Positions 9,841 to 17,757 of a DNA stretch of 17,757 bases are shown in pieces. Every line of letters starts with the position of its first letter. Position 1 is the stretch's first letter. This DNA is from Funneliformis mosseae. Taxonomy: Eukaryota; Glomeromycota; Glomeromycetes; Glomerales; Glomeraceae. The notes under the pieces were generated by a model. The model did no database searches. It was given only the letters and a program-made list of their open reading frames with translations, and was not told where the DNA came from. Made by a program: the position numbers and the translations under genes. The stretch spans positions 1 through 17,757 of the forward strand of contig CAJVPP010001812.1 in assembly GCA_910592005.1 (NCBI GenBank). Direction: 5' to 3'.

Positions 9841-10747
9841 AGCAAAATAGGTTACTAGTGTTCCTTTATATATCAATAATAATTACCTTAGACCTAAATA
9901 TATTAAATATTATAATAATATGCTAATTATTACTCCTTCTCATTTATTTTTTAAATACTTACAACAAGTCTCTTAGGTTAAAGCTTTTCTGATTCTTTCA
10001 TACCTTATTAAATAAAACATTTTTCACATTGATTAGCAAACTTTATTTTATATTCTTAATAACTCAGAAAATGCTAAGATTACTTTTTTTAACACATATA
10101 AAAGAAAACAATTCAAACTTAAACTGATCCAACAAATAATTTCCATTTTGAAAATCATAAATGCCTGTTATTCACAGATCTATATCTTAAATAATTATTT
10201 CTGTTATTATTTTACAACTGAGAGTTTTGATCATATTTGGATTTATCCTAATAATGTAACTCCCATTATCAATATTATTCAAAAACACAAATAATCATTC
10301 ATATCTTAATCAACCTAATAATGATATACCTATTATATATGTGAATCAGTCTTCAATATGGGATTGCAGCTCAAATAACAAGTTATGTTTTATCGACCTA
10401 TTAAAAGAATAATTTCTTTATCATTTTCTTCATTAATCAATGCTATTATAAAGAACAAGTAACTCACCCTTGATTTATTATCATTTCTCTTTGATGATAT
10501 ATTTTTTTCCATTTATGATATATGGCTGAAAAGATGTGAAATACTATAACTATGAAAAACTTCTAATAACATTAAAGATGATTTTACTATAGCTTAGATA
10601 TCCTCTGATTTCTCTCATATAGCACAAATACCTCTAACTATTTTTTCATCCTTTATAGTAGCTATCACTTATGATACTCATTGATCAAATTTCTAGTATA
10701 GCAGTAATTATGCTCCCCCTTCCAGATATTTGATATCTGTATTTTAG
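9841..10747 (+). pseudogene. LINE ORF2 C-terminal region with broken zinc-finger-like motif (copy 1)
   Basis: One interrupted frame gives TFFNTYKRKQFKLKL (about 10088-10132), then CYYFTTESFDHIWIYP (about 10200-10248). In LINE ORF2 tails this position normally holds C..C...E...H...C; here the second and last Cys are missing (Phe and Tyr). Next comes YDIWLKRCEI (about 10515-10545). The tail ends VAITYDTH, stop, SNF, stop, YSSNYA and the terminal TAG 10745-10747, the same ending as copy 0 at 2373-2375. The region is probably a nucleic-acid-binding tail. Many stops, mostly TAA and TGA, are present. Confidence 0.65.
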
Positions 10748-10939
10748 TTTAAATTAGTTTTCTTTTCTTTTCTGATGTATAGTTAGTTTAGTAAAGTGCA
10801 AGGTTAGTATTGATAAAGTAGTTTAGTTTATTAAATTATTTTATAGATATTTTATATTTTGTATTTTATTTTATTTTTCTTATAAATTCATAAATATTAA
10901 TAAAGATTATGCGAGACTGCCACACTTTTTTTAAAAAAA
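10748..10939 (+). terminator. LINE 3' UTR with AATAAA and A-run (copy 1)
   Basis: About 85% similar by eye to 2376-2567. AATAAA is at 10899-10904, and 28 nt further a 7-A run at 10933-10939 is followed directly by TTCATTTTTGCACAT, the 5' edge of copy 2. Confidence 0.7.
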
Positions 10940-11098
10940 TTCATTTTTGCACATTCAGAAACTTTTCTCTCTCTTCCCAAACCACAAAAAAATAAGAAAA
11001 GCAAAAAATCAAAATTTTACACAAAATAATAATTGCAATTTGCGAAGCCACTTTAACTCCTTAACGAACAATAAAAAAAATCTTCACAAAAAAAGACT

Positions 11099-13082
11099 AT
11101 GATTATTAGGTCTAATACACTAAATGAAACTTTGGTTAGACCTTCAAAAATTATAACCTCTACTAATATTCTTTTAGCTGGTAATATAAGCGTTAACCAA
11201 CAAATAACAGCAGTTCTAGTTGAACTTAGGGAACCCTTTGAATACAGTAAAGGTTTCTGATTTCCTAAATATAAAAATATACAAGAAACTTCTGCTACCA
11301 GTCTGTTGCCTATCCAAAAATAAAGGATAGTAAAATTTTGATCCCTGATGATAATAATATTATAGATGAAGACTAAGTCTTTAATATATCTAATATGCTA
11401 AATGATAAAAATAATAACAAAGATACCATTACTTTCAAAAGAATTAGAGACGTGATCACCTTCTATATCTACTATGCTGCAAAAATCTTCTTTTCTAATA
11501 AATCTTTTTATGAAAAGACTAATAAAGTCTGCAATTTGTTCAATAGGGCTGATTACTTATTGTTTATTAATACTTTAATAAAGTAAGATTCTAAAAATAA
11601 AACGTTAAAAATAATCCGTTTAGAATTTATAACACATGAGAACGCTACCTGTGTACTTGCTACTAAAATTTTTAATATAGAATTAATCTCATTTAAACCT
11701 TTTGTTATACCTACCCTATTTAAATTTGATCTAAGTTTATCAATCAAAGTCACTAAGATTCCTATTTCTACATCTAAATAGATCATCTGATTAACATTCA
11801 TCCGCTTTAAAATAATCATTAAATGCTCTATAATAATGAAGAATTTTTAGCAGCAAGTAATTATCTTATATGTATTTAAGATGAATTTATCATTTTCAAT
11901 GTTAACGCTAGCCTATTCATCCTAAAAGATATGGTCAGAGTACACATCTGCTCTCTATCTACGGATAAAATCAAATCTAGATCACAATTTACCTTTAAAC
12001 TCACAAATCTCTCGAAAGATACTATAGGTAGAGAATTAGAACTAATTGAAAAAGCAATTAATGCAGCTACATAGGTCATCCTCAAAGCTAAGTTAAACTA
12101 CAGAAATTTATAATATACTTTTATGCATTTTTAAATTAAAGATGATCTTGAAGCTGCAAAGAATGGCGATTCTATAGAATTTGATAATAGACAGCTTATA
12201 TAGACTGCATCAGATACTAATCTTGGCGTATACTATTCTATTTCCAGATATGATTTACATAATTATAAAAGAAAATGAACTAGTCATAAAGATAGACAAA
12301 CTCAGAATTTATATCAAGCTTTAAATTAATATAATTTAAAAACTATTCTGCACCTGCTCTATGGTCCAAAGTTACATTTATACATGACCAAGATATACTA
12401 TTTAATTCTAATAATTCACGATCATTTACTAACAGGATTAAAAATACCAAACCTCTAGTCAAGAATACTCCTAACTATATTATTACTAATAATACTCCAA
12501 AAAAATCTTCTTTAGATAAATTTATTCATGTCAGAAAATCATGGTTTGAACAAATAGAAGATAAGGATACCTCATATAGATCAACTAAAATACTGATATA
12601 TGAATTGACAGACATCCAAAAAATTCTAAAATACTTGATGCTATTACTGCTACCTTAGCTATACTTTACAACGATTTTGCTTTTTCTATACACCGCCTTG
12701 ACTAAGTTAAAGAACATCTCAATATTTTTACTCTAACGTCTAAAAAAGTTGCAAAATTTAATGAAGCTATTAAAGCAGAAGGTTTCATAAATACTGATAC
12801 TACATATAAACCTAAAATTGATACATCTGAATCCAGAGTTATCAAATATAATAAACAGATTACATAATTATACAAAGAAATAATGAATTATGTGTTTACT
12901 ATAAATTTATTGTCAAAAAGCTTAATGTTGCTCTTAGAGCTATCGTTAGCATTCAAAATATGATTTATTATGATACTTACCTCAGCTATAAAGTTTTTAT
13001 TTCTAAACTTAACTTATCTAGTACTGTCAACACATTAGAAAATGGTTCAAAAGTTTTAGCCTCTGATCTATTCTTTAAATAA
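11099..13082 (+). pseudogene. LINE ORF1 (copy 2)
   Basis: The start is ATG 11099 and the terminal TAA is 13080-13082 after LFFK, as in copy 1; about 660 codons. The pieces are better preserved here: ISVNQQITAVLVELREPFEY (about 11188-11247), then NMLNDKNNN leading to ITFKRIRDVITFYIYYAAK and a Phe/Asn-rich stretch (11395-11583). A middle segment at about 11925-12110 reads MVRVHICSLSTDK, FTFKLTNLSKDT and ELELIEKAINAAT. The C-terminal helical part has YNDFAF, VKEHLNIF and SESRVIKYNKQIT (about 12660-12870). The middle beta-alpha-like pattern could be a degenerate RNA-recognition fold, but I cannot establish this. There is no CCHC finger. Shared stops with copy 1 are at 11584-11586 and 12111-12113; private stops include TGA at about 11258 and TAG at about 12072. 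Confidence 0.7.
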
Positions 13083-13101
13083 TTATGATATCAATATAAA
13101 T

Positions 13102-13940
13102 ATGATGCTTTTTACCCTTAATATTGCAATTTATAATATTCATTCTTTTATTTTATTACACAACAAATCCTTTTAATCTTTACGTTCTTTATAATTTAAA
13201 TATTATTGCTTTACAAGAAACTAATTTTAAAATATATCATATGTACATTTCTTAAAACTCATTTGTTTTAATAAATTTATCCCTTTTTTTTTATACTGAC
13301 CTCTCCTCACAAAGCATAGACTTTAGAGTTAGTATTCTTATCAAAAAACACTTGGCTGATTACATATTTTATCACTCCTCCTTTTACCATTGCATATATT
13401 TGCTCAAATTTTAATTTAAAAATAAAACTAAACTTTGCATTATTAATATTTATATCTCTAGCTCAAACAATCAACTATGTGACAAAACCTACAGAAAGAT
13501 ATTAGATCTAATAAACAATACTTATTAAAAGAATTCTCTAGTGATACTTCTTAATAATTTCAACACTAATCTATTAAGAACCTATAACCCTACAAACTCA
13601 AAGGATTTTTGACTTGCTTAATGATCTTTATTTAATTAACAATTTAGATTTAGTTAAAAATCAAAAGTTAACTAATGATCTCATAAACTACATGACCAGT
13701 ACTGGATATTTTACTCTCAATCACATTTTTATTCACTCATCACTAGTCTTTGATCTTATTAATCAAGTAAATATCAAAGTTGATAATAACATATCTAATC
13801 ATACTATTATTCATAGCACAATTTTATTAACATTAATCAAACCATCATTTATACAATATTCAGCAACCAAAAAATTGGTTTTTCAATACCAGGATATATC
13901 TAATAATGATTGGAATGCTTTTGGTATTTCAGTAAATCAC
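13102..13940 (+). pseudogene. LINE ORF2 endonuclease domain (copy 2), internally deleted
   Basis: ATG-ATG at 13102-13107 opens the frame LNIAIYNIHSF, matching copy 1. ALQETNF (about 13209-13230) keeps the catalytic Glu. VILLNNFNTN (about 13542-13570) is the GDFNxDP strand with both Asp changed to Asn. About 98 bp present in copy 1 are missing after 13584. The C-terminal part (13614-13943, uninterrupted) reads NHIFIHSSLVFDLINQVNIK and NNISNHTIIHS. The family usually ends in DHIF and SDH, so both Asp residues are Asn here (GAT to AAT), removing the catalytic Asp-His pair. It cannot be an active nuclease. Confidence 0.82.
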
Positions 13941-15779
13941 TGATGTAAGAATACTAGACTAAATTTCTTAACACTAAATAATATACGTACTATACACTAC
14001 CTTAATTTTTATTGAGATCTTTTGCAAAAATCGATTATTAATGCTACTACCAAAACTATTTCTAACAAATATACCTCTTATCATATTTGAGATCTTAGGC
14101 CACGCATCCTCAAGTTGATTTAAAAATGCATCAAATTAATCTAAAAGCTTTGTAAACTATGCAACTAATGTATTGCTCATAATATTATTAACCTTAAATA
14201 GATTATTCTGTACAAAAAGAAATGCGCCTTTTTATCAGAATTTGTAATTATACTTCTAACTATAAGCCAACCATTTATTGAATAACTAAACTATTATTAA
14301 TTAACCTTTGTAAAGTCCTTTTCACAGCTGCTAAACTTAATGAAGCTGAGTTTAAGATAAAAATAATTAATGAAGCTATCGAACGATGATATGCTAACAT
14401 AATTAATAACTAAAAAGTTATATTTAACTCACTATTAGAACAACCTTGCAGTATTATTATATTAGATAGATGTATAAACAATCATAGTCCTAACAAAGAG
14501 CTTCTCATAGACCCAATAAATGTTCAAAAAGAAACTGCATATTATTTATAATGAATAGTAGGCTCACAATACTCTATTCTATCATTTCTAGAAGTATAAG
14601 AACAAGTTTATATTCTGGATGAATCAATTAACCCTGACATTTATAATTCTCTTATGCAACCTCCTTCAGAAGAAGAATAGTATAACATCATCAAGGTGTT
14701 CCTTAATAATAAAACCTCTGGACTGTCAAAAATATTAAATGAAATGTTAAAACATCTAGGTCCATTTTTGTCTAAATATTTCTAAACTATTATCTACAGA
14801 TATCTCTCACTTAACTTATCACCTAGCAGATGGAATTTAACCTTTATTTACCCAATTCCTAAACCTAAATCTTGAAAATATAATCTTATAAACACTCACC
14901 CAATTACCTTACTGGAATACCTGTGTAAAATACTTATTAAATTAATAAATAGATGACTTTTAAATGTCTTATCTACTAATAATATTCTTAAAGAAAATAA
15001 CTTTGCAGCCTCCCTTGTAGAAGTATATTTAAACCAATCCATATTTTTGATAACATTAGATATAATACTTTATTTCACTGTAACAATCTTTAAATCCTAT
15101 TCTAAGATATGTCAAAAGTATATGATCATGTTAATATTACTATATTAATCAGAGTTCTCAGTCGTCTGTGCATTCCAGAAGCTTTTATCAAATTTTTAAT
15201 TTTGATCTTCCTTTCTCACTTTAATCAAATTTTTACCGCACATAGTAATACTGATACTTACTTAATTCTAAAAGAAATCGACTAAGAAGAGATCATTTCT
15301 CCCATTTTATGATGTATCAATTATGATTCTCTTTTATGTTTTGTACAAAATTTACCTCATGGCTATATCCAGCATATTAATTAGAAAGCTGATATTATTA
15401 AACGTGAAATACAAAGTTTTTCAAACCATATTTCTATCTGTGCTTATATAGATGATACATATTAGATGACTATTGCAGATTCATTTTATACATTTAATAG
15501 CATTTAAGTAAACTAGGATAAATCTGTACTAATAATTAATGATAAGAACTCCTATACCGTTAATTTCAAATTTAATAATAAAGATATCTGGCTTCCTCTA
15601 CTCCATTATAAAGAGTCCACAAGATATTTAGGAGTTTGAATTTTCCTTTTTAATAACAATCAATTTGTTATTAAATAAATATAAGATGAATTTAAGAATA
15701 CTACAAATATACTTAACAAGAAAAAGCTGGTAGCTAAACATATAGTCATAATCTTTAATATAGTAGTTATCCCTTATAT
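13941..15779 (+). pseudogene. LINE ORF2 linker and reverse transcriptase (copy 2)
   Basis: The linker keeps ILDRCINN, KELLIDP and VQKETAYYL (14454-14557), absent from copy 1. RT follows with SLMQPPSEEE (about 14650), NNKTSGLSKILNEMLKHLGP (about 14707-14766), SLNLSPSRWNLTFIYPIPKPK (about 14810-14869), motif A DMSKVYDHVN (15106 on, both Asp kept, unlike copy 1), HGYIQHIN before motif C, and AYIDDT (15442-15459). KDIW and STRYLGV lie near 15585-15640. TGA 14873-14875, TAA 15103-15105 and TAA 15283-15285 are shared with copy 1. The thumb is cut at 15779 by the 983-bp element and resumes at 16763. Confidence 0.88.
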
Positions 15780-16762
15780 TAAAGCTCTAAACAGTTCAGA
15801 TTAATTCAAAAATTTTCAATTCAGATCAACTTCAGTTCAGTTTTGGATTGCAAAAATTTTAATCCAAAAATTTTCAGTTTAATTCAGATTTTTTTCAGAT
15901 TCTTTGGAATGATAAAATTATCATTCTAAATGAATAATAAAAAGATCATTTGATTGAATAATAAAATTATCATTCCAAATGAACGATAAAAGAATTGTTC
16001 ATTTGAAATGATTAAAGTTATCATTCTAAACAAATAATAAGAAAATCATTTGATTAGAACGATCAAATTATCATTCTAAATGAACGATAAAAGAATCATT
16101 CAATTAGAATGATTAAATTATCATTCCAAGTGAATAATAAAAGAATCATTCATTTAGAACAATTGAAGTTATCATTCTAAACGAAGATAAGAAAATCATT
16201 TAATTAGAATGATCAAATTATCATTCTAAACGAACTATAAAAGAATCATTCAATTGGAATAATTAAATTATTATTCTAAATGAATGATAAAAGAATCATT
16301 TGATTAGAATGATTAAATTATCATTCTAAAAAAATGATAAAAGAATCGTTCATTTAGAATGATTGAAGTTATCGTTCTAAACGAATGATAAGAAAATCAT
16401 TCAATTGGAATGATGAAATTATCGTTCCAAACGAATGATAAGAAAATTGTTCATTTAGAATAATTAAAGTTATTGTTTTAAACGAACAATAAGAAAATTG
16501 TTCGATTAGAATGATCAAATTATTATTCCAAATGAATGATAAGAAAATCATTTATTTGGAATGATTGAAGTTATTATTCTAAAAGAACGATAAAAGAATC
16601 ATTCATTTAAAATGATTGAAGTTATCATTCTAAACAAACAATAAAAGGATCATTCCAAACGATCTAAATTTTCAGTTCAGTTCAGATTTTTACCAGTTTA
16701 CGGTTTAGTTCAGTTTCAGATTGGCCTATAATCTGGATTGAACTGAACCATTCAGAGCATTA
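15780..16762. mobile_element. 983-bp hAT-like non-autonomous element carrying a minisatellite
   Basis: The termini are inverted: left TAAAGCTCTAAACAGTTCAG and right, reverse-complemented, TAATGCTCTGAATGGTTCAG (16 of 20 match; three of four differences are transitions). Both fit the hAT start YARNG. The flanking octamers CCTTATAT (15772-15779) and CCTCATAT (16763-16770) form an 8-bp duplication with one difference. LINE copy 1 is uninterrupted at the same point (about 8260-8280). CAGTTCAG-type words recur just inside both ends, as expected for transposase-binding subterminal repeats. The centre (15906-16663) is a tandem palindromic array and there is no transposase, so it must be moved in trans. 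Confidence 0.85.
15906..16663. repeat. Palindromic minisatellite, about 15 units of 50 bp
   Basis: The unit is about 50 bp, made of two related 25-bp halves. One half is close to GAATGATTAAATTATCATTC plus a 5-bp spacer, the other to GAATGATAAAAGAATCATTC plus a spacer. Each half is itself an inverted repeat (GAATGAT...ATCATTC) that could fold into a short hairpin. Units differ mostly by transitions and keep a strict period; TTATCATTC-like words recur every 49-51 bp. The 60-residue minus-strand open frame at 16369-16551 is only this repeat translated. Confidence 0.93.
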
Positions 16763-17372
16763 CCTCATATATTGTATAAAATCAAACTTACATTTATTTT
16801 CTGTTTTACTTGTGATATTCTAATGATATTCTTTAGAACTTTTTTCAAAAAGAAATTAGATCTTTCAAGATTTATATTAGTATCTATAATATACTCAATA
16901 TTTGGATACAACCCAGCAGACTTTTATGATAAATAGATGTAAGTCAAATCATTTGATTTCTTTAAGATGATTAATAACATATCTTTTCTTAAGTTGTCTT
17001 TACACTTTCAAAACTTTTAACTTTAATTATTTGAATGGTTATCACTATCTTCTTTAACTAACTGGTCTTATGTTAAAATAAAAACCTTTAAAGATTGGTG
17101 ATCTTACTTTTTATCTTTCGCAAAACATGATAGTTTTAACTTTCAGCAATGTATTGATAAAGATTACAAGTTAAAACAAATTGAAGGTAGCTTTACTCCT
17201 ATCTCACAATTCTTTACTCTAATATTTTACTGCAAAATGTTTTGAGATTATGTACGCTATCAATCTTATATGTTGAGCAATTCTCAATAATGAATGGTCT
17301 TAATTTGTTTACTATATTTGATCTTAATATGATTTATGACTCTGTATTTCATAGTGCTAAATGGTTTAACTA
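16763..17372 (+). pseudogene. LINE ORF2 thumb and connection (copy 2, after the insertion)
   Basis: This continues ORF2 from 15779 and aligns with copy 1 from about 8266 to 8870. Seen are IKLTFIFC, IFFRTFFKKKLDL (about 16825-16865), LFEWLSLSSLTNWSYVKIK (about 17028-17085), KDW, and SAKWFN at the end (17355-17370). Stops and frameshifts are present. It is cut at 17372 by the Tc1/mariner terminus; copy 1 continues here as VKWFNQLESK. Confidence 0.75.
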
Positions 17373-17757
17373 CAGAGGGTAGACAAAAGTTTCTGGACAC
17401 TTTTTCATCAAATAAAATCTTATAATTCTTTAGCATTAATAGTAAAAATTCTAATATTATTTTATTTAGAGCTGGTTAAAGCATATATTTTATATTAAAC
17501 TTTAGTACTTAGTTAGGCCTCCCTTTGTTGTAATCACAATCTGAATTTACTGTGACATGCTATCGACTAAATTTTCAATAGTATGCATTAAAATTTCTCA
17601 CCATGCCTTTTTAATATAGCAGTTGAGGTCAGCAAAATTCAATGATTGTTTTTTATATGCTCAAATGTTTTTTTAATATTAGCCCATAAATTTTCAATTG
17701 GGTTAAGATCAGGACATTGGGCTGGTCAAGTAAAATATGACTCTGTGTTGTTCTTTG
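17373..17757 (-). mobile_element. Tc1/mariner element, one end, nested in LINE copy 2
   Basis: The target dinucleotide TA (17371-17372) is followed by CAGAGGGTAGACAAAAGTTT and then CTGGACAC, a typical Tc1-type terminal inverted repeat. The element runs past the window end, so the other terminus is unseen. Its transposase lies on the minus strand inside. Confidence 0.88.
17502..17757 (-). pseudogene. Tc1/mariner transposase C-terminus, decayed
   Basis: Read on the minus strand from the window edge: SYFT, TGA stop, PAQCPDLNPIENLWANIKK, then after a frameshift LNFADLNCYIKKAW, TGA, EILMHTIENLVDSMSQ, TAA, IQIVITTKGGLTKY and a TAA at 17502-17504. PDLNPIENLW is the family's hallmark block and holds the third residue (Glu) of the DDE triad. 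The enzyme cuts and pastes the element into TA sites in the nucleus. The first stop replaces the Trp normally found before PAQSPDLNP. Two in-frame TGAs at Trp positions, one TAA and one frameshift make this copy inactive. The N-terminal DNA-binding half and first two catalytic Asp are outside the window. Confidence 0.88.

Larger units (their letters stand above)
2568..10939 (+). mobile_element. LINE copy 1 (endonuclease-RT-RNase H non-LTR retrotransposon)
   Basis: This is a complete but inactive non-LTR retrotransposon. In order it holds a 5' UTR (2568-2736) with a pyrimidine tract near 2600-2620, ORF1, a 32-nt gap, ORF2, and a 3' UTR with AATAAA at 10899-10904 and a short A-run at 10933-10939. 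An exonuclease-endonuclease-phosphatase domain before the RT and an RNase H after it place it in the I/Tad-like broad group; the exact clade needs a phylogeny. It aligns over its whole length with copy 2 and joins it head-to-tail. Removing the 710-bp and 120-bp insertions with their duplications leaves about 7.5 kb. Frameshifts and stops throughout both ORFs show it cannot make protein. It has also lost about 104 bp of the endonuclease-RT linker (near 7015) that copy 2 keeps at 14454-14557. Confidence 0.9.
10940..17757 (+). mobile_element. LINE copy 2, head-to-tail with copy 1, interrupted twice
   Basis: This is the same non-LTR element as copy 1. It has a 5' UTR (10940-11098), ORF1 (11099-13082) and ORF2 from 13102. 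A 983-bp hAT-like element sits in the RT thumb (15780-16762) and a Tc1/mariner element enters at 17373. The RNase H and 3' end would lie beyond the window. Relative to copy 1 it lacks about 98 bp of the endonuclease (after 13584) and 33 bp after the YIDD box (near 15460), but it keeps the endonuclease-RT linker segment lost by copy 1 and lacks both small insertions of copy 1. Confidence 0.88.

Noticed and set aside
2286..10940. The 2286-2740 and 10656-11100 repeats as LTRs of one 8.4-kb LTR retrotransposon
   Set aside because: They contain an ORF end, AATAAA, an A-run and a new ORF1 start, lack TG...CA ends and a primer-binding site, and the enclosed RT/endonuclease is LINE-type. A tandem LINE junction explains them better.
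15906..16663. CRISPR array
   Set aside because: There are no unique spacers; whole 50-bp units repeat without variable inserts, and the setting is eukaryotic.
2737..17372. Reassigned genetic code (TAA/TAG as Gln, TGA as Trp)
   Set aside because: Trp positions appear as both TAG and TGA, normal TGG and CAA codons are common, and frameshifts and deletions are frequent. Decay explains this.
1..17757. tRNA or rRNA genes
   Set aside because: I looked for cloverleaf landmarks (GGTTCRANYC-type boxes) and conserved rRNA words on both strands and saw none.

Overview
The window looks like nuclear DNA from an AT-rich eukaryote (roughly three quarters A+T by eye). I see no intact host gene, tRNA, rRNA, or bacterial promoter or ribosome-binding-site architecture. 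Every recognisable coding region belongs to a transposable element, and all of them carry frameshifts and in-frame stops. The combination of a Ty3-type gag, a LINE encoding endonuclease, reverse transcriptase and RNase H, a Tc1/mariner transposase and hAT-like non-autonomous elements, plus the wording of the gag and LINE proteins, best fits an early-diverging fungus, most probably an arbuscular mycorrhizal fungus of the Rhizophagus/Gigaspora type. That assignment is an inference from memory of protein style, not a search result.

Layout. 1-1740 (minus strand): decayed Ty3/Gypsy-type gag with a damaged zinc knuckle, running off the left edge. 1741-2135: low-complexity, unassigned. 2136-2567 (plus): 3' end of a LINE (copy 0), with the C-terminal tail of ORF2, a 3' UTR, AATAAA and an 11-A run. 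2568-10939 (plus): full-length but dead LINE (copy 1) with 5' UTR, ORF1 (2737-4690), ORF2 (4723-10747) and 3' UTR. Two small terminal-inverted-repeat elements lie inside ORF2, a 710-bp TA-flanked one (5245-5954) and a 120-bp hAT-like one (6572-6691). 10940 onward: LINE copy 2, joined head-to-tail to copy 1, with ORF1 at 11099-13082 and ORF2 from 13102. Copy 2 is broken by a 983-bp hAT-like element (15780-16762) filled with a palindromic 50-bp minisatellite, then by a Tc1/mariner element (17373 to the window end) whose transposase lies on the minus strand.

How the parts relate. The two LINE copies can be aligned to each other, so each supplies the 'empty site' for insertions in the other. This let me fix the ends and target-site duplications of two of the three small elements, and a restored reading frame confirms the 710-bp one. 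The most striking features are: (i) the LINE copies sit head-to-tail with the same junction twice (AATAAA, A-run, then the next 5' UTR), at about 8.37-kb spacing; (ii) the copies share several in-frame stops, as if multiplied after death or hit repeatedly by the same C-to-T process; (iii) a hAT-like element carries about 15 copies of a hairpin-forming 50-bp unit. No active protein is predicted from this window.
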